Assembly: GCF_003855095.1 (NCBI RefSeq)
Contig: NZ_CP033972.1
Span: 2,790,001 to 2,854,000, forward strand
DNA from: Gordonia insulae
GTDB lineage: Bacteria; Actinomycetota; Actinomycetes; Mycobacteriales; Mycobacteriaceae
Length of the DNA: 64,000 bases
Direction: 5' to 3'
Part shown: one piece after another, positions 8,208-16,767 of the stretch
Position numbering within the stretch: the first letter of the stretch is position 1
Layout: every line of letters starts with the position of its first letter
Program-made: the position numbers and the translations under genes
The notes under the pieces: generated by a model
Seen by the model: only the letters and a program-made list of their open reading frames with translations
Databases searched by the model: none
Told to the model about the DNA's origin: nothing

Positions 8208-9872
8208 ATGCGCCCGAGGATGAGTCGAGATGACCTGCGTGCGGCGTGGCTGATTCTGATCGCGTGCGCAGCGGTGAGCATGGTCGTCGCCGCGATGGCC
8301 GCGCTGAACACCGCGTTGCCCGACATCGCGATCGACATCGGAGCCGACACCGGACAGATGACGTGGATCGTCGACGGCTACACCCTCGCACTGGCCGCGC
8401 TACTGCTCCCCGCGGGGGCTATCGGAGATCGCTTCGGCCGTCGAGGTGTCCTGATCGTCGGCCTGATCATCTTCGGAATCGCGTCGCTGCTGGCCATCTG
8501 GGTCAACGGTCCCACCCAGCTGATCGCCACCCGCTGCCTCGCCGGTGCCGCAGCGGCCCTCATCATGCCGACCACGCTGTCGCTGATCACCTCGGGCGTC
8601 CCCGAGTCCAGACGCGCTCTGGGCGTCAGCATCTGGGCGGCGATCGCGGGTGGTGGAGCCATCGCCGGTTTCCTCGTCACCGGCATCCTGCTCGAGTTCT
8701 TCTCGTGGCATTCGATCTTCATCACGTTCGCCGTGTCGTCGGCGCTGTCGGCAGCTCTGTGCCTGACCATCGGTACGTCGCGAGATCGAGATCCGGGCGC
8801 GTTCGATTTCCCCGGCACCATCACCTCGATCCTGTCGGTCACCGGAATCGTGTTCGGCCTGCTCGAGGCGCCCCATCGCGGCTGGAACGACCCGCTCGTC
8901 CTGATCTGCCTCGTCGGTGGCATCCTGCTCATCGGCGTGTTCTGTGTCATCGAGATGCGCCGCACCTCACCATTGCTCGACATCCGACTGTTCACCAACC
9001 GCGCGTTCGGCTCGGGCGCATTGTCGGTGGCGATGCAGTTCCTCGGCTCGTTCGGCATGTTCTACCTTCTGCTCCAGCAACTCCAGTTGGTCTTCGGATA
9101 CTCCCCTCTCCAATCGGCACTCGCGCTCATGCCGTTCGTCGCGGGTGTCGGTGTGTTCTCGCTGATCGGCAACTACGTCGCCGTTCGATTCCACTCGCTC
9201 CGCTACTTCATCAGCGGAGGCATCCTGCTCGCCGGCATCGGCATCGTCCTCTTGGGCGCGCTCGACTACGACGACTACTGGACGATGGCGTGGATCCTCG
9301 GAGTCTTCGCGACCGGCATCGGGTTGGCGACCGCTCCGTCGACCACCGCGATCATGTCCAACACCCCGTTTGACAACCAGGGCATCGGATCGGCGGTCAA
9401 CGACACCGCGCGCGAGGTCGGCGCCGCCATCGGCATCGCACTGTCCGGCAGCATCATGGCCGCGGGGTACACCGCACGGATCGGACCCGTCGCCGACGAG
9501 GCGAGCGCCCAGATGGTCGCCGCCGGACAGCAGCAGACCGCGGCCGGCGACCCGGCCGGCGGGCAATCGCTGATCGCCCAGGCCGACGTCGTGTCCGATC
9601 ACATCCGACAATCCCTGGCCGAGGCGACCGCAGTCGCCGACCGCCTCGCGGGGCAGGCGAAACCGCTCGCCGACCAGATCCTCGACGGCGCCCGCGAGGC
9701 GTTCGTGGGCCCGATGAATCAGGCATACATGGTGCTCGGTGCGGTGCTCGTCGCCAGCTCGGTGCTGCTGTTCTGGTTGACGCCGCGGCGCATGGTCGAG
9801 GAGTCAGCGAATCCCCTGCCGCCTGACGCGCAGGGCGAGGAGAGCGTGGTCGAGCCCCGGATGGGCGGCTGA
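8208..9872 (+). CDS. MFS drug/proton antiporter, DHA2 (14-helix) family
   Basis: This 554-residue inner-membrane transporter has the DHA2 layout: roughly 14 hydrophobic helices, motif GDRFGRRGVLIVG in the first cytoplasmic loop, and TWIVDGYTLALAALLLPAGA in helix 2-3. It probably exports small molecules using the proton gradient. A hydrophilic Ala/Gln-rich loop of about 85 residues (residues 425-505) sits before the last helix. ATG 8208 and ATG 8220 are both possible starts; GAGGTGAGG favours 8208. It is followed after 17 bases by a second transporter. Substrate unknown. Confidence 0.85.
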   Translation: MRPRMSRDDLRAAWLILIACAAVSMVVAAMAALNTALPDIAIDIGADTGQMTWIVDGYTLALAALLLPAGAIGDRFGRRGVLIVGLIIFGIASLLAIWVNGPTQLIATRCLAGAAAALIMPTTLSLITSGVPESRRALGVSIWAAIAGGGAIAGFLVTGILLEFFSWHSIFITFAVSSALSAALCLTIGTSRDRDPGAFDFPGTITSILSVTGIVFGLLEAPHRGWNDPLVLICLVGGILLIGVFCVIEMRRTSPLLDIRLFTNRAFGSGALSVAMQFLGSFGMFYLLLQQLQLVFGYSPLQSALALMPFVAGVGVFSLIGNYVAVRFHSLRYFISGGILLAGIGIVLLGALDYDDYWTMAWILGVFATGIGLATAPSTTAIMSNTPFDNQGIGSAVNDTAREVGAAIGIALSGSIMAAGYTARIGPVADEASAQMVAAGQQQTAAGDPAGGQSLIAQADVVSDHIRQSLAEATAVADRLAGQAKPLADQILDGAREAFVGPMNQAYMVLGAVLVASSVLLFWLTPRRMVEESANPLPPDAQGEESVVEPRMGG

Positions 9873-9889
9873 ATGTCGCGAGACCGCCG

Positions 9890-11176
9890 GTGATCTCGGC
9901 CGACGGAGTCGTCGGAGCCGGACTCTCCATCGCCCTGCTCGTCGCCGTCATCGCGTTCACGATGACGGCTCGGCGACTTCCCCCGGCCGTCGTCGCCGTG
10001 CCGGCGGCGATGCTGGTGGTCGCCACCGGCCTCGCATCTTGGTCAAGTGCCGCAGATGAACTCGAGTTCATGGCGCCGACCATCGGCTTCCTCGCGGCGA
10101 TGCTGGTGGTCGCCGATGTCTGTGGCCGGACCGGCGTCTTCGCCTGGCTGGGTGCGCTGATGTCGCACTGGAGCCGCGGATCACCGAACCGGTTGTTGCG
10201 CATCGTGTTCGCCGTTGCCGCCGCGGTGACCGCCATCCTCAGCCTGGATGCGACCATCGTGCTGCTGACGCCGCTCGCCGTCGCCGCTGCACGCCGAATC
10301 GGCGCGCGGGTGTCACCGGTCAGCATGGCCACAGCACATCTGGCCAACAGTGCCTCGACGCTGATGCCTGTCTCGAACCTGACCAATCTCATCGCCTTCT
10401 CGGCGACCGGTCTCACGTTCCTGGGCTTCACCGCGACGATGGCCGCCCCCTGGATCGTCGCGATCCTGGTGGAGTACCTGATCTTCCGGTTCTTCTTCGC
10501 CAGAGACCTACGGGCACGAGCGATTCCGCAGGCCGCCGTCCCCGATGATCGACCGGATGAGAGTCGCGACGACCCGCCGGCGCCCCGGTGGACCCTGACC
10601 TGCCTCGCACTGCTGCTGATCGGGTTCCTCATCGCCGAACCACTCGACGTCCCGTTGGTGGCGGTCGCCGCGGGTGGCGCGGCATTGATGGCGTTGCCCG
10701 TGCTGTTCGCCGAGCGCGGCGCCGGCGCGCTGCAGATGGTGCGGGCCGCGGACATCCCGTTCCTCGCGTTCGTCGCGGCCCTGGGTGTCGTGATCCTCCC
10801 GGTGCAGCAAGGACCGCTCGGCGACGCGGTGGCCCACCTCATCCCCGACGGCACCGGCCTGATCGCCTTGCTGATCGTCGCCGTACTGGCTGCGGCCCTC
10901 GCGAATGTCCTCAACAACCTGCCGGCCACGCTGCTGTTGGTGCCGCTGGTCGCACACCAACCCGAGTTGGTCCTCGCGGTGCTGCTCGGGGTGAACATCG
11001 GCCCGAATCTGGCCTACTTCGGCTCGCTCGCCACCCTGCTGTGGCGGGATGTGATGCGGCGCCAGACCACATCACCCCCGCCGTCGCGCCGCTATCTGCT
11101 GCTCGGTGCCCTTGCCGTGCCGCCGACCCTGATCGCGGCCGTGCTGGCCCTCTGGATCTCGTTGCAGGTCACCTGA
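9890..11176 (+). CDS. SLC13/ArsB-NhaD-type anion permease
   Basis: A 428-residue protein with about 11-12 hydrophobic segments starts at GTG 9890. Features typical of the ion-transporter (ArsB/NhaD/SLC13) superfamily are the paired re-entrant regions LSLDATIVLLTPLA near residue 120 and ANVLNNLPATLLL near residue 345, each ending in an Asn/Pro-rich turn, and SNLTNLIAFSATGL. Such proteins move oxyanions, dicarboxylates or sodium. No arsenic resistance genes are nearby, so ArsB function should not be assumed. It ends six bases from the convergent fadD19-like gene. Confidence 0.8.
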   Translation: MISADGVVGAGLSIALLVAVIAFTMTARRLPPAVVAVPAAMLVVATGLASWSSAADELEFMAPTIGFLAAMLVVADVCGRTGVFAWLGALMSHWSRGSPNRLLRIVFAVAAAVTAILSLDATIVLLTPLAVAAARRIGARVSPVSMATAHLANSASTLMPVSNLTNLIAFSATGLTFLGFTATMAAPWIVAILVEYLIFRFFFARDLRARAIPQAAVPDDRPDESRDDPPAPRWTLTCLALLLIGFLIAEPLDVPLVAVAAGGAALMALPVLFAERGAGALQMVRAADIPFLAFVAALGVVILPVQQGPLGDAVAHLIPDGTGLIALLIVAVLAAALANVLNNLPATLLLVPLVAHQPELVLAVLLGVNIGPNLAYFGSLATLLWRDVMRRQTTSPPPSRRYLLLGALAVPPTLIAAVLALWISLQVT

Positions 11177-11182
11177 GTCCGA

Positions 11183-12826
11183 TCAGGTGGCGGCGCCGGC
11201 AACCTCGGCGGCGCCGGCCGCAGCACCCTTGGCCCAGCGATAGTCGGCCTTGCCTGCCGGGGTCCGCTTCACCTCGTCGACGAAAACGACTGTGCGCGGC
11301 GCCTTGTAGCGTGCCAGCGTCTCGCGGCAGTGATCCTGGATCTCCTCGAGCGTGGGTTCGACGGCACCGTCGGCGACCTGGATGACCGCGGCCACCCGCT
11401 GCCCGTACCGTTCATCGGGCACGGGCACGACGAGGGCGTCCGCGACCGCCGGATGGGCGTGCAGAGTCGCCTCGACCTCTTCGGCGTACACCTTCTCCCC
11501 ACCGGTGTTGATGCACTGGGATCCGCGACCGAGGAACACGATCGTGCCGTCCGCTTCCACCGTGCCCATGTCACCGAGAATCGAGATGCGCGTGCCGTCC
11601 GGCAGGGTCGGGAACGTCTTTGCGGTCTTCTCCTCGTCCTTGTAGTAGCCGAGGGGGACATTGCCGATCCGGGCGATGTACCCGACCTCGCCGGAACCGG
11701 GCTCGATCTTGTGGTGTCGCTCGTCGACGACCATCATCTTGTCCGACGGCGGTACCCGTAGATTGCCGTTGTCGTCCATCATGATCTCGCCGTCGTTACC
11801 CGACTCCGACGCACCGAAGTTGTCGCGCAGCACCAGATCCGGCTTCACGGCCAGGAACCGGTCGCGAACATGCTGCGACCAGATCGCGCCGCCCGAAGTC
11901 ACCGAGAACAGCGACGACAGGTCGACCTCACCGGCCCGCCGCTCGAACTCCTCGACCAGCGGCATGCCCATCGCGTCGCCGACGATGAGGATGATCTGGA
12001 CCCCTTCCTTCTCCACCTCCGCCACGATCGCGGTCGGGTTGAAGTCGCGCTGGATGACCAGGCGGCCACCCAGGGTGAAGAAGGTGAACAGTGAGTACGA
12101 CGCGGCGCCGTGCATCAACGGCGCGGCGAGCAGGAAGGCGATCGACGGGAAATCCTTCACCGCCGTTGCGATCTCGGCAAGATCCTTGCGCGCGTCGCCG
12201 TACGGGTTACCACCCGAGAGCGGTTTGCGGAAGAAGTCGTCGTGCTGCCACATGACGCCCTTGGGGTAGCCGGTGGTGCCGCCGGTGTAGAGCAGGTACA
12301 GCTCTTCGCCGTTGCGCTCCTCGAAGTCCCGTACGGTCGGCGTCTGCTCGGCGTCGGCGAAGGACACGATGTCGACCGACCGGTCGCCGGGCAGATCCAC
12401 GGCCGCGTCGGAGAGCTCGTTCTCGAGTTCACCGATCACGAAAACAGTCCGCACACTGGGAAGTTCGGGTAGCAACTGCGCGACACTGCGCTGGTGCTCG
12501 GGCAGCTCGACGATGATCGCACGCGAATCGGAATTGTCGAAGATGTAGTGCAGTTCGGAGTTCGTGTAGCGGTAGTTGATGTTGACCGGGACTGCGCGGA
12601 CCTTCAGCAGACCCAACAGGCTGGTGACATGCTCGACGCTGTTCTTCAGGAACAGCGAGACGTTGTCATGCGCGCCGATTCCCGCGGCGGACAGCATGTG
12701 TGCGACCTGGTTGGACAGGCGGTCGAGTTCGGCATAGCTGATCTGCCGACCCTCGTAGCTCAGCGCGATGCGCTCCGGCACCGAATCCGCGACCGTCTCG
12801 AACACATCGGCCAGATTGAACTTCAT
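11183..12826 (-). CDS. fadD19: Steroid side-chain CoA ligase (FadD19-like)
   Basis: A 547-residue acyl-CoA synthetase of the ANL superfamily. The AMP-binding P-loop is YTGGTTGYPKG near residue 180. Other motifs are FGASESGND (A5 region), LGDMGTVEADGTIVFLGRGSQCINTGGEKVY (A7-A8) and the catalytic Lys in RTPAGKADYRW near the C-terminus. M. tuberculosis FadD19 has 548 residues and activates the C26 acid of 3-oxo-cholestenoate; length and location at the end of an igr-type operon fit. It starts at ATG 12826, 24 bases after ltp2, with AAGGAG upstream. FadD17-type (shorter side chain) specificity is the main alternative. Confidence 0.85.
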   Translation of the reverse strand: MKFNLADVFETVADSVPERIALSYEGRQISYAELDRLSNQVAHMLSAAGIGAHDNVSLFLKNSVEHVTSLLGLLKVRAVPVNINYRYTNSELHYIFDNSDSRAIIVELPEHQRSVAQLLPELPSVRTVFVIGELENELSDAAVDLPGDRSVDIVSFADAEQTPTVRDFEERNGEELYLLYTGGTTGYPKGVMWQHDDFFRKPLSGGNPYGDARKDLAEIATAVKDFPSIAFLLAAPLMHGAASYSLFTFFTLGGRLVIQRDFNPTAIVAEVEKEGVQIILIVGDAMGMPLVEEFERRAGEVDLSSLFSVTSGGAIWSQHVRDRFLAVKPDLVLRDNFGASESGNDGEIMMDDNGNLRVPPSDKMMVVDERHHKIEPGSGEVGYIARIGNVPLGYYKDEEKTAKTFPTLPDGTRISILGDMGTVEADGTIVFLGRGSQCINTGGEKVYAEEVEATLHAHPAVADALVVPVPDERYGQRVAAVIQVADGAVEPTLEEIQDHCRETLARYKAPRTVVFVDEVKRTPAGKADYRWAKGAAAGAAEVAGAAT

Positions 12827-12850
12827 GTCTACTCCTTGCTGAGCTCGCCG

Positions 12851-14032
12851 TTAATGGCTGGACTGTGTGAGAACCAAGCCGCTGGTGGGGACCCCCGTAC
12901 CCGCGGTGACGACAACCTTCTCGGCATTCTCGACCTGGTTGACCGAGTCGCCGCGGATCTGTCGGACGGCCTCGGCGATCCCGTTCATGCCGTGGATGTA
13001 GGCCTCGCCGAGCTGACCACCGTGCGTGTTGAGCGGGAGGCGGCCACCCACCTCGAGTGCACCGGGCTCGCGAACGAAGTCCTTGGCCTCACCCCGACCA
13101 CAGAAGCCGAGTTCCTCCAACTGCATCAGCGTGTACGGCGTGAAATGGTCGTAGAGGATCGCCAGATCCATGTCGGCGGGACCGAGTCCGGACTGCTGCC
13201 AGAGCTGACGACCCACGAGTCCCATCTCCGGCAGCCCGGCGAGGTCGTCGCGGTAGTAGCTGGACATGATGAACTGGTCGTCGGCGCTGCCCGCGGCCGC
13301 TCCCGCGATGACCGCGGGGCGGTGTGGCAGATCGCGGGCCCGTTCGGCGGACACCACGACGATCGCGACGCCGCCGTCGGATTCCTGACAACAGTCGAGC
13401 AGATGCAGCGGCTCGGCGATGTAGCGGGACGACTGGTGATCGTCCAGGGTGATCGGCTTGCCGTGGAAGAACGCGTTGGGGTTGACCGCGGCATGCTTGC
13501 GGTCGACGACGGCGATGCGTCCGAAATCCTCACTGCTGACGCCATACTCGTGCATGTATCGTTGTGCGACCATGGCCACGAAGGCCGCCGGGGTGGACAG
13601 ACCGTGTGGATAGGAGAAGGCGTTGTCGGTGCCCGACGAGTTCTCCTGATTGGCGACGGCGCTGTTGACCTGACCGAAGCGCAGCCCGGACCGCTCGTTG
13701 AAGGCGCGATAGGCGACGACGACGTCGGCGACACCGGTGGCGACCGCCATCGCGGCCTGCTGCACGGTGGCGCACGCGGCGCCGCCACCGTAATGGATAC
13801 GGGAGAAGTAGGTCATCTCCTTGATGCCGACCGCACGGGCCACCGCGATCTCGGCGTTGGTGTCCATCGTGAACGAGACCAGGCCGTCGACGTCGGCGGG
13901 GGTCAGCCCGGCGTCCGCCACCGCCGCGGACACGGCCTCGGCGGCCAGCCGCAACTCGCTGCGCCCAGAATCCTTGGAGAACTCCGTGGCGCCGATCCCG
14001 GCGATCGCCGCCTTCCCCGACAGCGCCGCCAT
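12851..14032 (-). CDS. ltp2: Steroid side-chain aldolase/thiolase-like protein Ltp2
   Basis: A 393-residue thiolase-fold protein of the SCP-X type. It begins ALSGKAAIAGIGATEFSKDSGRSELRLA, typical of Ltp2, and contains RIHYGGGAACATVQQA near residue 85 and LPLNTHGGQLGEAYIHGMNGIAEAVRQ near 340. In M. tuberculosis Ltp2 works with the DUF35 domain of ChsH2 as a retro-aldolase that removes the last three side-chain carbons as propionyl-CoA. The start ATG 14032 overlaps the chsH1 stop (TGATG). Gene order chsH2-chsH1-ltp2 matches the igr operon. Confidence 0.92.
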   Translation of the reverse strand: MAALSGKAAIAGIGATEFSKDSGRSELRLAAEAVSAAVADAGLTPADVDGLVSFTMDTNAEIAVARAVGIKEMTYFSRIHYGGGAACATVQQAAMAVATGVADVVVAYRAFNERSGLRFGQVNSAVANQENSSGTDNAFSYPHGLSTPAAFVAMVAQRYMHEYGVSSEDFGRIAVVDRKHAAVNPNAFFHGKPITLDDHQSSRYIAEPLHLLDCCQESDGGVAIVVVSAERARDLPHRPAVIAGAAAGSADDQFIMSSYYRDDLAGLPEMGLVGRQLWQQSGLGPADMDLAILYDHFTPYTLMQLEELGFCGRGEAKDFVREPGALEVGGRLPLNTHGGQLGEAYIHGMNGIAEAVRQIRGDSVNQVENAEKVVVTAGTGVPTSGLVLTQSSH

Positions 14033-14445
14033 CACTGCCCTCCGCCGATGGTCAGGGTGACCGTGGAGATCACGTGCTTGCCCAGGGAATTGGTACCGGT
14101 CACCGCAACGGTGACGACACCGTCGGTGACGTCGGTGACCTCGCCGGTGAAGGTCACCGAATCGTACGCGTACCAGGGGACGCCGAGCTTCAGGTTGATC
14201 GACCGGATGCGTGCGGTCGCGCCGGCCCAGTCGGTGACGAACCGTTCGACAAGGCCGGTGTCGGTGAGGATGTTGACGAAGATGTCCTTGGACCCCTTGG
14301 CCTGCGCGAGATCCCGGTCGTGGTGCACGTCCTGGAAGTCCCGGGTGGCCAGCGCCGTCGACACGACGAACGTCGGCGTCGCATCGATCGTCAGCGGCGG
14401 CAGCGTATCCGACACACGAACCGGTTGTGGCGCAAGTGCTGTCAC
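14032..14445 (-). CDS. chsH1: Steroid enoyl-CoA hydratase small subunit ChsH1 (MaoC-like)
   Basis: A 137-residue single hot-dog protein. GTG 14445 overlaps the chsH2 stop by four bases (GTGA) and follows a GGAGGGGGAG ribosome site, so it is preferred over longer starts. ATRDFQDVHHDRDLAQAKGSKDIFVNILTDTGL contains the hydratase His-Asp motif (D..HHD). ChsH1 pairs with ChsH2 to hydrate the C17 side-chain enoyl-CoA. It is embedded in the igr-type operon. Confidence 0.92.
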   Translation of the reverse strand: MTALAPQPVRVSDTLPPLTIDATPTFVVSTALATRDFQDVHHDRDLAQAKGSKDIFVNILTDTGLVERFVTDWAGATARIRSINLKLGVPWYAYDSVTFTGEVTDVTDGVVTVAVTGTNSLGKHVISTVTLTIGGGQ

Positions 14446-15452
14446 TTCTCCCCCTCCTCGTGGGCGGGCTTCCACGCGTACAGTGTCCAGGCATCGGTGC
14501 CGGCGTCGTCGTCGGCCGGAAAGTCCAGGAACGTCACCTCGACCGGTAGCCCGATCCGCACCTGATCGGGTGCGATGTCACGTAGTTCACCGAGCATGCG
14601 AACACCTTCGTCGAGCTCGACGAGGGCGACGACGAACGGCAGCTGCCGGCCCGGCACCTTCGGCGCATGATGGACGACGAAGCTGAACACGGTGCCGCGA
14701 CCCGACGCGACGATGTAATCGGTCTGCGGCACAACACCATCGGAGTCGCGTGGCTTCCAGATCGCCGGAATCGGAGGGTGCCGCAGTGTGCCGTCCTCCA
14801 CCTGCTGGACGCGCAGTTCATGCCCGGCGACGCCATCCCAGAAGAACGCCGTGTCGCGCGAGACGCTGGGCTTGAGCATGCGGGTGGGGTCGAGATCGTC
14901 GGGGAGGCCCGACGCCTCGCCGGTCGTCGCGACCTCTTTCGCCGGTGGCCGGAACTTGAGGATGCGGAAGGACATCTCCGCGACCACCTCGTCCTCGACC
15001 GACCAGATGTTGCGGGTGGTGAAGAACCAGCCCTCGCCGAGTGCGGTGTTCTTGGGCCCCACCACGTCGATGAGTTCGGCGGACAGATTCACCGTCTCAC
15101 CGGGCTCGGTGTAGCGGTGGTAGACGGTGTCGCAGTTGGTCGCGACCACCGAGGTGTAGCCGGCGTCGTCGAGGAGTTCGGTGGCGCGGCCCAGCGGGTC
15201 GTCGTCGGTCCGCTGACCGTGCAACCCGCGCATCGTCCAGACCTGCGCCATGGCCGGTGGTGCGACGACACCCGCGTGACCCGCTGCGCGCGCGGCAGAT
15301 TCGTCGACGTAGATGGGGTTCTCGTCGCCCATCGCCTCGACCCAGTTGTTGATCATCGGCTGATTGATCGGATCGCGACCGGTGACGGGCGCACTACGGC
15401 CGGCTGCCTTGATGGCCTCGGCGCCGGCGCGGATGTCGGTTGCGTTGGTCAT
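14442..15452 (-). CDS. chsH2: Steroid enoyl-CoA hydratase large subunit ChsH2 (MaoC-DUF35)
   Basis: A 336-residue two-domain protein. Residues 1-180 are a MaoC-like fold (MINNWVEAMGDENPIYVDESAARAAGHAGVVAPPAMAQVWTM) that pairs with ChsH1. The C-terminal 130 residues are a DUF35 OB-fold (LPFVVALVELDEGVRMLGELRDIAPDQVRIGLPVEVTF) that in M. tuberculosis binds Ltp2. The zinc-ribbon cysteines of many DUF35 proteins are not evident here. ATG 15452 follows GAGGGG. Unlike the tight joints elsewhere in the operon, 151 bases with a dispersed palindromic repeat separate it from chsE2. Confidence 0.92.
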   Translation of the reverse strand: MTNATDIRAGAEAIKAAGRSAPVTGRDPINQPMINNWVEAMGDENPIYVDESAARAAGHAGVVAPPAMAQVWTMRGLHGQRTDDDPLGRATELLDDAGYTSVVATNCDTVYHRYTEPGETVNLSAELIDVVGPKNTALGEGWFFTTRNIWSVEDEVVAEMSFRILKFRPPAKEVATTGEASGLPDDLDPTRMLKPSVSRDTAFFWDGVAGHELRVQQVEDGTLRHPPIPAIWKPRDSDGVVPQTDYIVASGRGTVFSFVVHHAPKVPGRQLPFVVALVELDEGVRMLGELRDIAPDQVRIGLPVEVTFLDFPADDDAGTDAWTLYAWKPAHEEGEK

Positions 15453-15472
15453 CTGATCCCCTCGTCGGCGGG

Positions 15473-15592
15473 AGTGGTCTCGATACGCCCCTCGCCTAGC
15501 GGCTCGTGGCTACTCGACCAACGGGACAAGGGTGCCTTCACCGCTGGTCGAGTAGCCGACGAGCGGCAGCGAGGAGGCGTATCGAGACCACT
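15473..15592. repeat. REP-like imperfect palindrome inside the steroid operon
   Basis: AGTGGTCTCGATACGCC (15473-15489) is the exact reverse complement of 15576-15592. The inner arms (cctcgc...ctactcgacca and tggtcgagtagccgac...) remain largely complementary, so about 120 bases can fold into one long hairpin. The same family recurs near 50915. It lies between chsE2 and chsH2. Confidence 0.75.
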
Positions 15593-15603
15593 CTCCCCGA
15601 CCC

Positions 15604-16767
15604 TCATCGTTTCGCCCTCGGCAATCCGAGACCGGCGGTCGCGATCATGTCGCGCATCACCTCGTTGACCCCGCCGCCGAAGGTGATCACCACGTTGCGC
15701 TTCTGCTGGACGTCGAGCCATTCCACCAGGGCCGCGGTCTCCGGATCGGTGAAATCGCCGTAGCGCCCGACGATCTCGTTGATGAGCCGGCACACACGCT
15801 GCAACCGCTCGGTGGCGAACACCTTGGTCGCCGCCGCATCGGCCATCGAGATGGCCTCACCGGTCGACGCCACCTGCCAGTTCAGCAACTCGTTGATCCG
15901 CGCATAGGCCTCGATCTCGGCGAGTGCGCGGCGGACGTCGGGATGCTTGGCGATCACCGTGCCGTCGGAGCCGGGTTGCCCGGCCCACGCCCGGACTCGC
16001 GCGGCGAGGCCGTCGATCCTTCCGGCCGGGCCCAGCATGACCCTCTCGTGGTTGAGCTGAGTCGTGATCAGCTTCCAACCGTCACCCTCGTTGCCCACAC
16101 GCATCGACACCGGCACGCGGACATCGTTGTAGTAGGTCGCATTGACGTGATGGGCACCGTCGGCGGTGATGATCGGGGTCCAGCTGAAGCCGGGATCAGT
16201 GGTGTCGACGATCAGGATCGAGATGCCCTTGTGCTTAGGCACGTCCTTGTCGGTACGCACGGCCAGCCAGATGTAGTCGGCGTCGTGAGCACCGGTGGTG
16301 AAGATCTTCTGGCCGTTCACCACGTAATGGTCACCGTCGAGAACGGCACTCGTGGTCAGCGACGCCAGATCGGTGCCCGCCTCGGGTTCGGTGTAGCCGA
16401 TCGCGAAGTGGACCTCTCCGGCCAGGATGTCCGGCAGGAATTTCCGCTTGAGTTCGTCGGTGCCGTGCTGTTGCAGTGTGGGGCCGACGGTCTGCAACGT
16501 CACCGCGGGCAGCGGGATGTCGGCGCGGACGGCCTCGTTGGTGAAGATCTGCTGTTCGATCTCACCGAAACCCTTGCCGCCGTATTCCTTCGGCCAGCCG
16601 ACCCCGAGCCGTCCGTCCTTGCCCATCTGCCGGATCACCTTGCGATAGGTCTCGCCGTGACGCTCGGTCAGCATGACCTCGACGTCTTCCGGGCTGACCA
16701 GGTTCGCGAAGTAGTCACGGAACTCGGCGCGCAGCGCCTTCTGCTCAGGGGTGAGATCAATGAACAT
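15604..16767 (-). CDS. chsE2: Steroid acyl-CoA dehydrogenase subunit ChsE2 (FadE29)
   Basis: A 387-residue acyl-CoA dehydrogenase, the same length as M. tuberculosis FadE29, beginning MFIDLTPEQKALRAEFRDYF. FAD and substrate motifs include HFAIGYTEPEAGTDLASL near residue 130 and ATKVFATERLQR near 300; the C-terminal block VITFGGGVNEVMRDMIA matches FadE29. ChsE1 and ChsE2 form an alpha2-beta2 enzyme that dehydrogenates the three-carbon side chain of 3-oxo-pregnene-carboxyl-CoA. Its start overlaps the chsE1 stop by 11 bases. Confidence 0.93.
   Translation of the reverse strand: MFIDLTPEQKALRAEFRDYFANLVSPEDVEVMLTERHGETYRKVIRQMGKDGRLGVGWPKEYGGKGFGEIEQQIFTNEAVRADIPLPAVTLQTVGPTLQQHGTDELKRKFLPDILAGEVHFAIGYTEPEAGTDLASLTTSAVLDGDHYVVNGQKIFTTGAHDADYIWLAVRTDKDVPKHKGISILIVDTTDPGFSWTPIITADGAHHVNATYYNDVRVPVSMRVGNEGDGWKLITTQLNHERVMLGPAGRIDGLAARVRAWAGQPGSDGTVIAKHPDVRRALAEIEAYARINELLNWQVASTGEAISMADAAATKVFATERLQRVCRLINEIVGRYGDFTDPETAALVEWLDVQQKRNVVITFGGGVNEVMRDMIATAGLGLPRAKR

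Noticed and set aside
9890..11176. Arsenite exporter ArsB
   Set aside because: The fold fits the wider superfamily only; no arsR or arsC is near.
14033..14494. N-terminal extension of ltp2 to 547 residues
   Set aside because: The extension is an Arg/Thr-rich out-of-frame reading of chsH1. The ATG at 14032 gives the standard length and overlap.
12494..14686. Open frame of 730 codons on the plus strand
   Set aside because: It lies opposite fadD19, ltp2 and chsH1, has no recognisable domain, and reflects the high-GC third positions of the real genes.
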